Counted from the first letter of the stretch, positions 16,634-26,057 are shown. The stretch is DNA of 64,000 nucleotides from Desulfovibrio sp. Marseille-P6017 (GCA_900604495.1 UWOR01000001.1:310001-374000); one strand, 5' to 3'. Notes: generated from the letters alone by a model not told the origin. A program made the numbers and translations.

Positions 16634-18604
16634 TTAAAAATATATATCTGAAAGTTCAGCTATTGTATTTTTAGTTTCTATATTTGAACTATATATTATT
16701 TTTGATGATTCAATTTTCTTTATAGGTAACTTAATAGTAAATTTGCTTCCTTTTTGATATTCTGATTTTACATCTATAGATCCATTATGTAAATCTACAA
16801 ATGATTTTACTATAGCTAATCCTATACCACTACCTTCATTTAGTCTTGTAAGGCTATCATCTATTTGTACAAATTTTTCAAATATTTTCGATAAACTTTC
16901 TTCTTTTATTCCTATACCTTCGTCTTCTACGCTAAAAATTAAATTATCTTCTTCTATTCCTATATGAGTTAAGATTGTTCCTTTATCATAAGAAAATTTT
17001 ATTGCATTTGAAAGTAAGTTAAGTATAATTCTTTCTATCTTATCTATATCTACTGCCATAATAAGCTCTTCTACATCAGTATCTAAAATTAAGTTTAAGT
17101 TTTTATTTTCAGCAAATGGAACTACTGAAAGAACAGTATCTTCTATAAGACTTATGATTTCTGTATTTTGAAGGTTTATACAGCTAGAACCCTTATCTGA
17201 TTTTGTAACATCTATAATATTATTTATAAGTCTTATTAATCTTGAAGAGTTTTGTTGTATCATATTAATATTAGAAATTAAACTTTCTTTGTTTATTTCT
17301 CCTTTAATTTCAAGATTTCTCTTTATAAGTTGTGATGATGATGATATTACATTAACGGGTGTTCTTAATTCATGACTTATATTAGTTATAAAATTACTTT
17401 TAGCTTCATTGGCCTTTTCAGCTATTTCTTTAGATTCCTGTAACTTTTTATTTATATCTTTATTTATTTTTTGTTGATTAATTAAAAATGCTATTATTAA
17501 ACAAAGTATAAGAAATGTAATAATAGCTGTAATAAGCTCTTCTGTATAAGCGTCTATAAATTCTTCTGCTTCATATATATATTCAGCATCGTCAGGTAAT
17601 TGTAACTTACTTATAAAGTTTTTAGTCATTTGTTTTTGATTAAATATTAAAGTACTAGTTTCCTTACCTTCTACTAAACTGTTATATTTACCAGTAGATT
17701 CTAGAGAATCCTTTACTACCTCTCCTGTAACCTTACCCATCTTGTAAAAGTCTGTAGTATATCCACCTAACATTCCATATTCTATACCTTCACGAATAGT
17801 TGTAAATATTGGTGCATTGGTTACATTTTTTATACAATTCAAAATTTGATTAGCTGACCATAGTTTTGTTTCTGTATTTTTTACATCCTGTGATGAAGCT
17901 GAACTATTTGGCATATAAAATAATATAATGTCTTTTCCTTTTGAGTATTCTGATAAAGCATCCTGTAGTTCTTCTTCACTCTTAAATCCTAGCGTTTTAT
18001 TTTCAAACTTCAACCTTGGAAATTTTTCCTTTAATGAATAAAATTCATCAATTTCTTCTTTATATATATCTTCAGGTCCTGTAATTAAGGTCAAAGTTTT
18101 CATACTTCTAGTATTTCTATATATTTGACCTATAATATTTACATTATCTACAATAGGCTTAAACTCTTTAATTACACATTCAATCCCATTATTCTTTGAA
18201 TATTCAACTATTCTTTCATCTAATACACTGGATAAAAATAACTTACTTTCCCCAAATAATTCTTTATGTTTTAACCCAAATGAACTAGCAATATCATCAA
18301 CAAATACAACTGCATCAAAATCCGGATACACCTCAAGTTTATATTTTAATAAGGAGTAAAATGATTCTTCTCGCTCTAATTTTGGATATTTAAATGTATT
18401 CATATACTCATAGTATATTTCATAATCATCTCTTAAAAAATCATCAAACCCATGCATTTGACTTTGAGTACCTGTATATGTAGGAGATCCTGAACTTATA
18501 TATAAAACTTTTTGCCTATTTTCTGCACTAGCATCTGTGCTGCTTAGAAATACAAATAAATACACTAATAATACCTTTATTATTTTACCTTTTATCTTTT
18601 CCAT
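16634..18604 (-). CDS. Membrane sensor histidine kinase with ABC-substrate-binding-like sensor domain
   Basis: A 656-residue kinase. A signal-like N-terminal segment (about 8-27) precedes an extracytoplasmic domain of about 330 residues resembling the ABC transporter substrate-binding fold of PF04392 (VLYISSGSPTYTGTQSQMHGF, LTLITGPEDIYKEEIDEF, FYMPNSSASSQD, GMLGGYTTDFYKMGKVTGE). One membrane segment lies at about 358-378. HisKA follows, with the phosphorylated histidine in NFITNISHELRTPVNVI. The ATPase domain has N box LLNLLSNAIKFS type, EDEGIGI and GSGIGLAI. No receiver domain or adjacent response regulator is present, so it is an orphan kinase. The sensed ligand is probably a small molecule. 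Confidence 0.88.
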   Translation of the reverse strand: MEKIKGKIIKVLLVYLFVFLSSTDASAENRQKVLYISSGSPTYTGTQSQMHGFDDFLRDDYEIYYEYMNTFKYPKLEREESFYSLLKYKLEVYPDFDAVVFVDDIASSFGLKHKELFGESKLFLSSVLDERIVEYSKNNGIECVIKEFKPIVDNVNIIGQIYRNTRSMKTLTLITGPEDIYKEEIDEFYSLKEKFPRLKFENKTLGFKSEEELQDALSEYSKGKDIILFYMPNSSASSQDVKNTETKLWSANQILNCIKNVTNAPIFTTIREGIEYGMLGGYTTDFYKMGKVTGEVVKDSLESTGKYNSLVEGKETSTLIFNQKQMTKNFISKLQLPDDAEYIYEAEEFIDAYTEELITAIITFLILCLIIAFLINQQKINKDINKKLQESKEIAEKANEAKSNFITNISHELRTPVNVISSSSQLIKRNLEIKGEINKESLISNINMIQQNSSRLIRLINNIIDVTKSDKGSSCINLQNTEIISLIEDTVLSVVPFAENKNLNLILDTDVEELIMAVDIDKIERIILNLLSNAIKFSYDKGTILTHIGIEEDNLIFSVEDEGIGIKEESLSKIFEKFVQIDDSLTRLNEGSGIGLAIVKSFVDLHNGSIDVKSEYQKGSKFTIKLPIKKIESSKIIYSSNIETKNTIAELSDIYF

Positions 18605-18742
18605 TTTTATTTATCCCTTTATTATACATTTAACGACTATTTTCTATTATATCAAAAAAAGAAATTTATGGTTAATCAAAATTATAAAAATTCAAAAAAG
18701 TTTGAGTTTCCTAAATTATAAAAAATAATATTTTAAAAATAA

Positions 18743-18776
18743 AAATAGGCGTAATATTAATTACACCTATTTTTAT
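18743..18776 (-). terminator. Rho-independent terminator of the ABC exporter operon
   Basis: ATAGGTGTAATTAATATTAC and its partner, followed by TTTTTATTTTT on the minus strand, lie directly after the stop at 18781. Confidence 0.8.
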
Positions 18777-18780
18777 AAAA

Positions 18781-20601
18781 TTATATACTTAATCCACTTC
18801 TAAATTGACTATTATATAAGTTAGCATAGAATCCATTAGACTCAAGTAACTTATCATGATTTCCTTCTTCTATTATCTCTCCATCTTTTAGAGCAAGAAT
18901 CTTATCTGCATTTCTTATAGTACTTAATCTATGAGCAATTATGAAAGTAGTTTTTCCTTTCATTAAGTTAACCATAGCTTCTTGTATTTCAACTTCAGTT
19001 CTTGTATCTATTGACGAAGTTGCTTCATCAAGTATAAGTATTGATGATTTTGAAAGTATCGCTCTTGCTATTGCAAGTAACTGTCTTTGACCTTGAGATA
19101 AGTTACTTCCATTATCAGAAAGTACTGTATCATATCCATCTTCAAGTTGCATTATAAAATGATGTGCATTGGCAAGTTTAGCAGCCTTAATTATTTCTTC
19201 ATCACTTGCATTTAAGTTTCCATATCTTAAGTTTTCACGAACACTAACAGAGAAAAGATAAGTATCTTGTAATACAACTGCTACTGATTTTCTTAAACTT
19301 TCCATGCTAAAATCATCTATGTTTTTTCCATCTATAGTTATAGTACCACTATCAATGTTATAGAATTTATTTAATAAGTTTATAACAGTAGTTTTACCAG
19401 AACCAGTTGGACCTACTATTGCTATAGTTTGACCTTTATTAGCATCTAAACTAATTTTATTTAATATCTTTTTATCTTTATTGTAAGAGAACTCTACATC
19501 TTTTAATTTGACTTCACCTTGTAAGTCATTTACATGTATTGCATCTTCTTTATCTTTTTCTGGATTTTCATCCATAACTTCAAATACTCTTTCAGCACCA
19601 GCTAAAGCTCCTTGAAGTGAGTTTGATATATTAAGAATTTGATTTATTGGTTGATTGAAGTTTCTCATATAAAGTATTATTGAAAATACTACACCAACTG
19701 TTATATTCATTCCTTTTAATATAAATACACCACCACATACTGCAAGTACTAAGTATGTTAAGTTGTTTATAAAGTTATTTAATGGTCCCATACAACCTGA
19801 AAGTACATCTGCAAGTATTGCACTTTTAGTTATACTTTGATTTATGTTATTAAATTCTTCTTTAACATTTTCTTCTTGACCAAATAAAAGTACTGCTTTT
19901 TGACCAGATACCATTTCTTCTATATATCCATTTAGTTTACCTAAGTCTCTTTGCTTTTTTATAAATAAAGGTTGAGTATATTTCATTATGCTTCTTGTTC
20001 CAAATATTGTTATAGGAACAGTTAGTAGTCCTATTATTGTTAAACTGGGACTTAACATAAGCATTGCTATAAGCATACCAACTATATTTATAACTCCTGA
20101 TATTAACTGAGTTATACTTTGAGATAAAGTCATATTTATATTGTCTATATCATTTGTAAGTCTACTCATTAAATCTCCACTTGAGTGAGTATCATAGTAG
20201 CTTAATGGTAAGTGTTGCATTTTTGAATATAAATCTTTTCTTATATCTGCAGAGGTTTTTTGAGCTATACTAACCATTAATCTATTTTGAATAAATGTAG
20301 ATACGGTTGCTACAACATACATTCCTATAAGCACAATACAAATTCTATATAAACCACTTATATCTCCTACTGCTATATACTTATCTACTATATCTCCATT
20401 TAATTTAGTTCCTAATATACTAACGATTGTTGTTATTACACAGAATACAAATATTAATACTAAAGAACCTTTTTTACCTCCTATATACTTTAATAACCTG
20501 TTTATTGCTTCTTTTGGGTTATTTAATTTTTCATTACTTTTTACCATGTGCATTCCTGGACCTCTTCCAGGTCTATCTAAAGAAATTCCTTTACTAGACA
20601 A
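18781..20601 (-). CDS. Multidrug-type ABC exporter half-transporter (catalytic-site subunit)
   Basis: A 606-residue fused membrane-ATPase half-transporter with six N-terminal membrane segments (about 50-330). The nucleotide-binding domain has Walker A GPTGSGKTT (about 391-399), signature LSQGQRQLLAIARA, Walker B ILILDEATSSID and the H-loop IIAHRLST. The basic N-terminal extension RPGRGPGMHMV is typical of the second subunit of heterodimeric exporters such as LmrCD or BmrCD. It overlaps the upstream subunit gene by 8 bases. The consensus Walker B glutamate here complements the degenerate site of its partner. Upstream marR suggests drug- or peptide-induced expression. Confidence 0.92.
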   Translation of the reverse strand: MSSKGISLDRPGRGPGMHMVKSNEKLNNPKEAINRLLKYIGGKKGSLVLIFVFCVITTIVSILGTKLNGDIVDKYIAVGDISGLYRICIVLIGMYVVATVSTFIQNRLMVSIAQKTSADIRKDLYSKMQHLPLSYYDTHSSGDLMSRLTNDIDNINMTLSQSITQLISGVINIVGMLIAMLMLSPSLTIIGLLTVPITIFGTRSIMKYTQPLFIKKQRDLGKLNGYIEEMVSGQKAVLLFGQEENVKEEFNNINQSITKSAILADVLSGCMGPLNNFINNLTYLVLAVCGGVFILKGMNITVGVVFSIILYMRNFNQPINQILNISNSLQGALAGAERVFEVMDENPEKDKEDAIHVNDLQGEVKLKDVEFSYNKDKKILNKISLDANKGQTIAIVGPTGSGKTTVINLLNKFYNIDSGTITIDGKNIDDFSMESLRKSVAVVLQDTYLFSVSVRENLRYGNLNASDEEIIKAAKLANAHHFIMQLEDGYDTVLSDNGSNLSQGQRQLLAIARAILSKSSILILDEATSSIDTRTEVEIQEAMVNLMKGKTTFIIAHRLSTIRNADKILALKDGEIIEEGNHDKLLESNGFYANLYNSQFRSGLSI

Positions 20602-22324
20602 CTTTTAGCACCTCCTCACCTAATTGTGAAACAGCTATACTTCTGTATATGTCATTTCTTCTTAGTAATTCATCATGTGTTCCTATATCTGAAATTCTTC
20701 CATCATCCATAACTATAATCTTATCTGCATCCATAACTCCAGATATTCTTTGAGCTATTACAAGTACTGTAGAGTCTTTCATTCTATTTTTTATAGAATT
20801 TTGAAGTTTAGCTTCTGTTGCCATATCTAATGCACTTGATGAATCATCCATTATAAATATTTTAGGGTCTCTTATTAAAGTTCTAGCAATTGATAAACGT
20901 TGCTTTTGTCCTCCAGATAAGTTTTTCCCCCTTTGTTCTACTTCACTTTTATAAGTATTTTCTTTGTTCATTATAAACTCATAAGCTTGAGCATCTTTGG
21001 CGCTACTTTCCATGTCTAAGTTGTTTGCATCATTTTTTCCAAATCTTAAGTTACTTTCTATAGTTCCTCCAAATAATATACTTTCTTGAAGAACTATACC
21101 TATGTTATCTCTAAGATGATTTAATTTTATATTTTTAATATTAGTTCCACCTATTAAGATTTCACCTTCTGTTGCATCATAAAGTCTTGGAATTAAGTTT
21201 ACAAATGAACTCTTTCCACAACCAGTTGAACCTATAATTCCTATAGTTTCTCCTTGTTTAGCTTTAAATGATATATCTTCTAATACATTTTCACTGTGCT
21301 CATTGTATCTAAAGTAAACATTTTTAAACTCTATATCAAAGTTTTCTACATCAACATTATCTTCTTTATCTTTTATACTACTTTCAGTTTCAAAAACTTC
21401 ATTTATTCTAGTAGTTGATGCACTTGCTCTTGAAAATGTAAGCATTATATTTATTACCATAACTACAGAACCCATTATTTGAAGTAAGTAATTTATAAAT
21501 GCCATTATCTTACCAATTTCAAGGTCTCCATTATTAACCATATTTCCACCAAACCAAAGTACTGCTACTACTGTTAAGTTCATTATTAATGTAGCGATTG
21601 GCCAAAGTATTAAGTTCATATTTTGTGAAGCTATACTTTCATTAGTTAAGTTGTCATTAGCTTCATTAAATCTTTCACCTTGTGTTTTTTCTATAGCAAA
21701 TGCTTTTATAACCTTAACACCAAGTATACTCTCACGCATTACTGTGTTTATGTTATCTATTCTTTGCTGTACTGATGTAAATAGTGGCAATGATTTTTTT
21801 ATTATAAATAAAATTGAAACAAGTATTATTGGTAATGCTACTATGAAAATACTTGCTAATTGTTTACTTAAAATTATAGCCATAACTAAACCACCTATTG
21901 CTGTAAGTGGCGCTCTTACCATCATTCTAAGTGACATATTCATCATCATTTGAAGCTGAGTTACATCATTTGTAAGTCTTGTTATTAATGAGGATGTTTT
22001 TAATTTATCTAATTCTAAGAATGATAAAGTTTGTATCTTATTAAATAGACCTTCTCTTACACCTTCTCCTAATTTCATCGATGCTACTGCTGCTAAATAA
22101 GAACATGCTGCTCCTGCAAATAATCCTATTACTGCAACAATTACCATCTTTATACCTACTACTAATACGTAATTTAAATCGCCATTAGCAACACCAATAT
22201 CTATTATATTTGACAAAAGCGTTGGTTGTAGTAAGTCCATTGCAACTTCTAAGCACATTGCTAAAGGTGCTAAAATTGCACATACTACTGCTGAACCTTT
22301 TAGATATTTCAGTAATTTTATCAA
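20594..22324 (-). CDS. Multidrug-type ABC exporter half-transporter (degenerate-site subunit)
   Basis: A 576-residue half-transporter with six membrane segments (about 15-300) and an ATPase domain containing Walker A GSTGCGKSS, signature LSGGQKQRLSIART and H-loop VIAQRIS. Walker B reads FIMDDSSSALD: the catalytic glutamate is replaced by aspartate, and the H-loop histidine by glutamine. This is the mark of the non-hydrolysing site in asymmetric heterodimeric exporters. The gene follows marR with 26 bases between and overlaps the next subunit, so marR and both subunits form one operon. Confidence 0.92.
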   Translation of the reverse strand: MIKLLKYLKGSAVVCAILAPLAMCLEVAMDLLQPTLLSNIIDIGVANGDLNYVLVVGIKMVIVAVIGLFAGAACSYLAAVASMKLGEGVREGLFNKIQTLSFLELDKLKTSSLITRLTNDVTQLQMMMNMSLRMMVRAPLTAIGGLVMAIILSKQLASIFIVALPIILVSILFIIKKSLPLFTSVQQRIDNINTVMRESILGVKVIKAFAIEKTQGERFNEANDNLTNESIASQNMNLILWPIATLIMNLTVVAVLWFGGNMVNNGDLEIGKIMAFINYLLQIMGSVVMVINIMLTFSRASASTTRINEVFETESSIKDKEDNVDVENFDIEFKNVYFRYNEHSENVLEDISFKAKQGETIGIIGSTGCGKSSFVNLIPRLYDATEGEILIGGTNIKNIKLNHLRDNIGIVLQESILFGGTIESNLRFGKNDANNLDMESSAKDAQAYEFIMNKENTYKSEVEQRGKNLSGGQKQRLSIARTLIRDPKIFIMDDSSSALDMATEAKLQNSIKNRMKDSTVLVIAQRISGVMDADKIIVMDDGRISDIGTHDELLRRNDIYRSIAVSQLGEEVLKVV

Positions 22325-22350
22325 TTCAATCTCTCCTTACTTATTAAAAT

Positions 22351-22794
22351 TTACTCTTTGTGCTTAATTAAATTGTCATGTAATTTATTTAATATTTTTA
22401 TAGTTTCTAACTTTTCTTCTTCACTAAAACCTTCAAAGCAAATATCATCTAACTCTAAAAATACTTTTTCAACTTTTTTTTGTGCATCTATACCCTTTTC
22501 TGTTAGAAATACATTTAAGATGCGCTTGTCATTAGCATTTCTCTCTCTATATATAAGTCCTTCTTTTTCCATTCCTGCTAATATACTTGTAGCTGTAGCT
22601 GGTTCTATCTTGCAATACTTTGCTAATTCTCTTTGACTACAACCTGAATTATTAACTAAGAAATCTAAAAGCCTTGGTTTACCTTCTGTTAAGTTTACTT
22701 CTTTAAACATGTGACTAGCTCTTTTTTTATGAGCTCTATGTAATTTCATTAAAGTAGAATGTAATGTATTTGGTCTTATATGATTTTTTTTCAT
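22351..22794 (-). CDS. MarR-family transcriptional regulator
   Basis: A 147-residue winged-helix regulator (LTEGKPRLLDFLVNNSGCSQRELAKYCKIEPATATSILAGMEKEGLIYRERNANDKRILNVFLTEKG, about 33-100) with the DxR wing motif in NDKRIL. The ATG at 22794 is chosen because GGAG lies 8 bases before it; an upstream in-frame ATG at 22842 falls inside the probable operator. It is first in an operon with a heterodimeric ABC exporter, so it very likely represses that operon and itself until a drug or peptide binds. A 27-bp palindrome upstream is the likely operator. Confidence 0.9.
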   Translation of the reverse strand: MKKNHIRPNTLHSTLMKLHRAHKKRASHMFKEVNLTEGKPRLLDFLVNNSGCSQRELAKYCKIEPATATSILAGMEKEGLIYRERNANDKRILNVFLTEKGIDAQKKVEKVFLELDDICFEGFSEEEKLETIKILNKLHDNLIKHKE

Positions 22795-22820
22795 TTGTTT
22801 TACTCCATTTCTAAAATTAA

Positions 22821-22847
22821 TTAGATGGCTAATCATTAGCACTCTAA
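22821..22847. promoter_or_regulatory. Candidate MarR operator palindrome
   Basis: The centre GCTAATCATTAGC (22828-22840) is a perfect 13-bp palindrome. It extends to TTAGA and TCTAA at the ends, with 11 of 13 positions matching between half-sites. It lies 27 bases upstream of the chosen marR start, as expected for autoregulation. Confidence 0.65.
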
Positions 22848-23380
22848 CGTTTAATATAATATCATAATAAAATTGTATTGTAAATAATTATCATTTCTAT
22901 TATTATGTTTTATTCAACATGTATATTTTACCTAATATATATAATATAGTTATACTTCCTATTATAAATAAAAGAAATAGTAAAATTTATTACATTTGTT
23001 TCTGTAATAAATTGACATTTAGCTAATATTAAAATACTATTCTATTATAGACAAGCTTAAATCTCAAAAAATTTTTAATGACCTAATAAATTCTAATCTT
23101 ATCTAAAATAAATCTTAAAAATAAATACATCATTTCAGTTATGCTTTATATTTCAGACAATAAAAATAAATATTTTCATCACAATTTATATGACTATAAA
23201 TATGAATATAGTAAATAATACAAAATAAGAAAATGTATATCTTAATTTATATATATTTCTATTGTTGTGCTTTACTTGTTTATAAATTATATAGTCATAC
23301 TCATAGATTATTTTTTTAATAGAAGCCTTAATAGGATAAGTTATGAAGGCTTACTTTTATTACTAAAGAGGAGAAAGAAT
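22848..23380. other. AT-rich intergenic region of about 530 bases without a recognisable gene
   Basis: It separates divergent marR and the DUF4097 gene. I see no conserved RNA, no tandem repeat and no convincing ORF. A TTGACA at 23012 followed after 17 bases by TACTAT could be a plus-strand promoter, but it would leave a leader of more than 300 bases. The in-frame extension of the DUF4097 gene upstream to 23267 has no ribosome binding site. Confidence 0.4.
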
Positions 23381-24286
23381 ATGAGAAGAAGATTTAATAT
23401 TTTTAAAATGATTTTTTGTTCTGCAATAACACTTGGTTTAGTTTGTGTTTTCACAAATTCAAAAGATTCCCAGCAAGAAGTTTTTAGTGCTATAAAATCT
23501 AATTATATTAATTATAGTAAAGATTTAAACGTTGTATCTGAAAGTAAATTAAGCTTAAAAAATATAAATGACATAAATTTAGACCTAGATGTTGATGATG
23601 TTACATTCCTTGAAAATACAGAAGATAAAATTAAAATAGTTGAAAAATGCAATAGAGAGTTATCTGAAAAGGAGCAATTAAAAATAGAAGAAGGCGATAA
23701 TTCAATAAATATTTACAGAAATTCAAAACTAGATATAAATTCAGTTGCTAAGTCATTTAAAAGAGAACTTTTAATTTACTTACCTTCTTCTTATAATAAA
23801 AACTTAAATGTTACTCTTTCTATTGGTGATATTAATTTTACATCTGATTTAAACTTAGAAAATCTTGAAATTTATTTATCTACTGGAGATGTTAATATAG
23901 ATAAAAATGTAAATTGTAAATCATTTATAGCTGAAAGTAGTACAGGAGATATGAATATAAACTACTTATCTGCAAATAGTTATGGTATAGGGTTAAATAC
24001 TGGTTCTGTAGATGTTTCAACTTTACTAGGTCAAGGGTATATAAATATTACTACTGGTGATATAAAATGTGGTATCTCTAATTTAACTGGAAATACAGAA
24101 TTATCATCAAGTATAGGTGATATTACTGTTAATATACAAAAGGAAAATAAATTTTTACTAGATACTTCTTGTGATATAGGTGAAGTTGATACAGACTTCA
24201 AGTCTAATAGTATTGGTAAAAATCCTAAAAATATATTAAAAGTAAAATGTGGATGTGGGGATATAAAAATAAACAAAAATTATTAA
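23381..24286 (+). CDS. DUF4097-family beta-helix protein with N-terminal membrane anchor
   Basis: The product from the ATG at 23381, behind AAAGAGGAGAAAG, has 301 residues. A single hydrophobic segment (about 8-25) leads into an extracytoplasmic domain with repeated short beta-strand units, each carrying a T/S-G-D turn (SIGDINFTSD, STGDVNIDKN, STGDMNINYL, TTGDIKCGIS, SIGDITVNIQ, GCGDIKINKN). This ladder is typical of DUF4097/DUF4098 adhesin-like proteins, often found with stress or sigma modules. No sortase signal is present, so it is held by the N-terminal segment or released. Function is unknown. Confidence 0.8.
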   Translation: MRRRFNIFKMIFCSAITLGLVCVFTNSKDSQQEVFSAIKSNYINYSKDLNVVSESKLSLKNINDINLDLDVDDVTFLENTEDKIKIVEKCNRELSEKEQLKIEEGDNSINIYRNSKLDINSVAKSFKRELLIYLPSSYNKNLNVTLSIGDINFTSDLNLENLEIYLSTGDVNIDKNVNCKSFIAESSTGDMNINYLSANSYGIGLNTGSVDVSTLLGQGYINITTGDIKCGISNLTGNTELSSSIGDITVNIQKENKFLLDTSCDIGEVDTDFKSNSIGKNPKNILKVKCGCGDIKINKNY

Positions 24287-24348
24287 ATATCTATAAGCAG
24301 ATTTAGGAATAATACTTATAAATATATTTTTAGAAAGGAATGAAATAA

Positions 24349-24663
24349 ATGAAGGTAACTTTAGATGAAAAAGCTACTCTAGCTTTAAAAGATGTTTTAA
24401 AAGATAAAAATCCTGATGCAAAAATAAGAGTTTATTTTGCAGGCATTGGTTGAGGTGGGCCATCTTTTGGCCTTGCTCTGGATGAGCAAAGAAGTGATGA
24501 TGAAACATATACTGTAGATAATATTCATTTTATAATGAGTAAATCTGATTATATGCAATATGGAGATATGATGATAAAAGACACTGGTTATGGATTTAAA
24601 GTATCTCCTGAAAATTCTAACGATGATGGTTGCGGTGGAGGTTGCTCTGGCTGCGGACATTAA
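24349..24663 (+). CDS. HesB-like selenoprotein (in-frame UGA read as selenocysteine)
   Basis: A 104-residue frame from ATG 24349 (after GAAAGGAATG) to TAA 24661 is broken only by a TGA at codon 35 (24451-24453). Reading it as selenocysteine (U) gives YFAGIGUGGPSFGLALDE, the known pattern of HesB-like selenoproteins, in which the first HesB/IscA cysteine position is selenocysteine. The C-terminus is cysteine-rich (GCGGGCSGCGH). Codon use and alignment with the next gene continue smoothly on both sides of the TGA. A stem-loop follows it at once. HesB/IscA-fold proteins bind iron or iron-sulfur clusters; this branch's role is unknown. Ordinary gene callers would miss or split it. Confidence 0.88.
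24452..24478 (+). promoter_or_regulatory. SECIS-like stem-loop downstream of the selenocysteine UGA
   Basis: GGCCATCTTTTGGCC (24458-24472) forms a 5-bp GC-rich stem with a 5-base loop. Outer GAG/CTC pairing is possible. It begins four bases after the TGA, which is where bacterial SECIS elements lie inside the coding region. Bacterial SECIS sequences vary, so the call rests on position and structure. Confidence 0.6.
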
Positions 24664-24677
24664 GAAAGGATTATTTA

Positions 24678-24998
24678 ATGATTGCAATAGATGATAAATC
24701 TCTTTTTAATATAAAAAATAAGATAAAAGAACTTAATGGCGTTGGAAATAACATAAGAATTTATTTTTCTGGCGTTGGATTTGAAGGTCCTAATTTTAAT
24801 ATGACTTTAGATTCTCCAAAAGATGATGATTTAGTTTATAAAATAGATGATCTTACATTTTTATTAAGTCAATATGAATATATGCAATATGGTGATATTA
24901 AAATAGACTTAGATGAAAATAATAACATTCATATTACACCTAAAAATATGGAACTTAGCATGTGTTGTGGGCACGGATGTCCAGATTGTCCATATTAA
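24678..24998 (+). CDS. HesB-like protein, selenium-free paralogue
   Basis: A 106-residue protein starting 14 bases after the selenoprotein stop, behind AAGAAAGGA. It aligns throughout with its neighbour (IRIYFSGVGFEGPNFNMTLD against IRVYFAGIGUGGPSFGLALD, and YEYMQYGDIKID against SDYMQYGDMMIK), but phenylalanine replaces selenocysteine. It keeps a cysteine-rich end (CCGHGCPDCPY). The pair clearly arose by tandem duplication. The paralogue has lost the redox-active residue and may act as a partner or scaffold for the selenoprotein. They form one transcription unit ending at the terminator at 25002. Confidence 0.82.
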   Translation: MIAIDDKSLFNIKNKIKELNGVGNNIRIYFSGVGFEGPNFNMTLDSPKDDDLVYKIDDLTFLLSQYEYMQYGDIKIDLDENNNIHITPKNMELSMCCGHGCPDCPY

Positions 24999-25001
24999 AA
25001 T

Positions 25002-25038
25002 AAAAAAGTATACCTGCATTTGCAGATATACTTTTTTT
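25002..25038. terminator. Bidirectional terminator between the HesB-like pair and the BMP gene
   Basis: AAAAAAGTATACCTGCA pairs with TGCAGATATACTTTTTTT around a 2-base loop between convergent genes. Confidence 0.88.
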
Positions 25039-25067
25039 AATTATTATTACATATATAAAATAATTTC

Positions 25068-26057
25068 CTATTTATTTGGAACTATTATTTTTCCATTTAC
25101 TATTTCTTCTATTTTTCCATTTACATAGTTTAATGTTTCTTCAGATAAGTTATCAGTAGTTGGAGCTAATCCTATACTGTTATCTTCTAATCCATATCTT
25201 AAAGTTGTTCCACCTGTAAATTTACCTTCAGCTAATAATTTAACTGCATTGTAAACACCTTCATTAACTTTCTTCATTGCTGAAGTTAGTATGTTTTCTG
25301 GAGCTAAACTACTTTGGTCTCTATCAACACCTATTGCAAATAAATTTTGCTCTTTAGCTGCTTCTATTGCACCAACACCAGTATCACCTGCTGCAGAGAA
25401 TATTATATCTATTCCATTAGAATACATTTGTTGAGCTATTGATTTTCCTTTAGCTTGATCTGAATAAGTATTTGCATATTGAACTTTAACTTCACAATCT
25501 GGGTTAGCTTCAGCTACTCCAGCCTTGTATCCAGCTTCAAACCTCTCTATAACTACATTATCCATTCCACCAATAAATCCAACTTTATTAGTTTTAGTTT
25601 CCTTACCTGCTACTAAACCAACAACATATCCTGCTTGTTCTTCTGCAAATGATATACAAGCAACATTATCAGGAGTCTCATCACCATAATCAACATCAAC
25701 TATAGCAAACTTTTGCTCTGGATAATCTTTAGCTGCTTTTAATACTGCATCTTGTAATGGGAAACCTGTTGCTAATATTAAATCAGCACCATCATCAACA
25801 GCTGTTTCTAAATTAGCTGCATATTCAGCTTCTTGCTTTGATTCTATATAACTTACTTCTATATTATCGAAATCTTTTTTTATTTGTTGTAAACCTTCCC
25901 AAGATGATTGGTTAAAACTTTGGTCATTTACTCCACCAACACTTGTTACCATGATTACTTTTATTTTATCATCATTACTTTCATTTGAGCTTGAGCAACC
26001 TACTAAAGCTAACATAGCTAGCATTAAAGTTGTACATAAGCATAATATTTTCTTCAC
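25068..26057 (-). CDS. BMP/PnrA-family substrate-binding lipoprotein
   Basis: A 329-residue lipoprotein. The signal peptide ends in a lipobox (LVGC, cysteine about 21), followed by a serine-rich linker and the two-lobed BMP domain (VIMVTSVGGVNDQSFNQSSWEGL, LILATGFPLQDAV, VGFIGGMDNVVIERFEAGYKAGV, IIFSAAGDTGVGAIEAAKE, FAIGVDRDQS). In this family these residues bind purine nucleosides for an ABC importer. The importer genes (ATPase, permeases) are not next to it, so it may serve a transporter encoded elsewhere. It is divergent from the Crp/Fnr regulator across a perfect palindrome, which hints at control by that regulator. Confidence 0.9.
   Translation of the reverse strand: MKKILCLCTTLMLAMLALVGCSSSNESNDDKIKVIMVTSVGGVNDQSFNQSSWEGLQQIKKDFDNIEVSYIESKQEAEYAANLETAVDDGADLILATGFPLQDAVLKAAKDYPEQKFAIVDVDYGDETPDNVACISFAEEQAGYVVGLVAGKETKTNKVGFIGGMDNVVIERFEAGYKAGVAEANPDCEVKVQYANTYSDQAKGKSIAQQMYSNGIDIIFSAAGDTGVGAIEAAKEQNLFAIGVDRDQSSLAPENILTSAMKKVNEGVYNAVKLLAEGKFTGGTTLRYGLEDNSIGLAPTTDNLSEETLNYVNGKIEEIVNGKIIVPNK

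Noticed and set aside
24451..24453. TGA as a sequencing error or nonsense mutation
   Set aside because: It falls exactly at the family's selenocysteine position and is followed by a stem-loop; a random stop would be unlikely there.
24397..24687. Minus-strand ORF of 96 codons overlapping the HesB-like genes
   Set aside because: It is a shadow of the selenoprotein frame: it has no ribosome binding site, no recognisable domain, and the plus-strand reading has clear family motifs.
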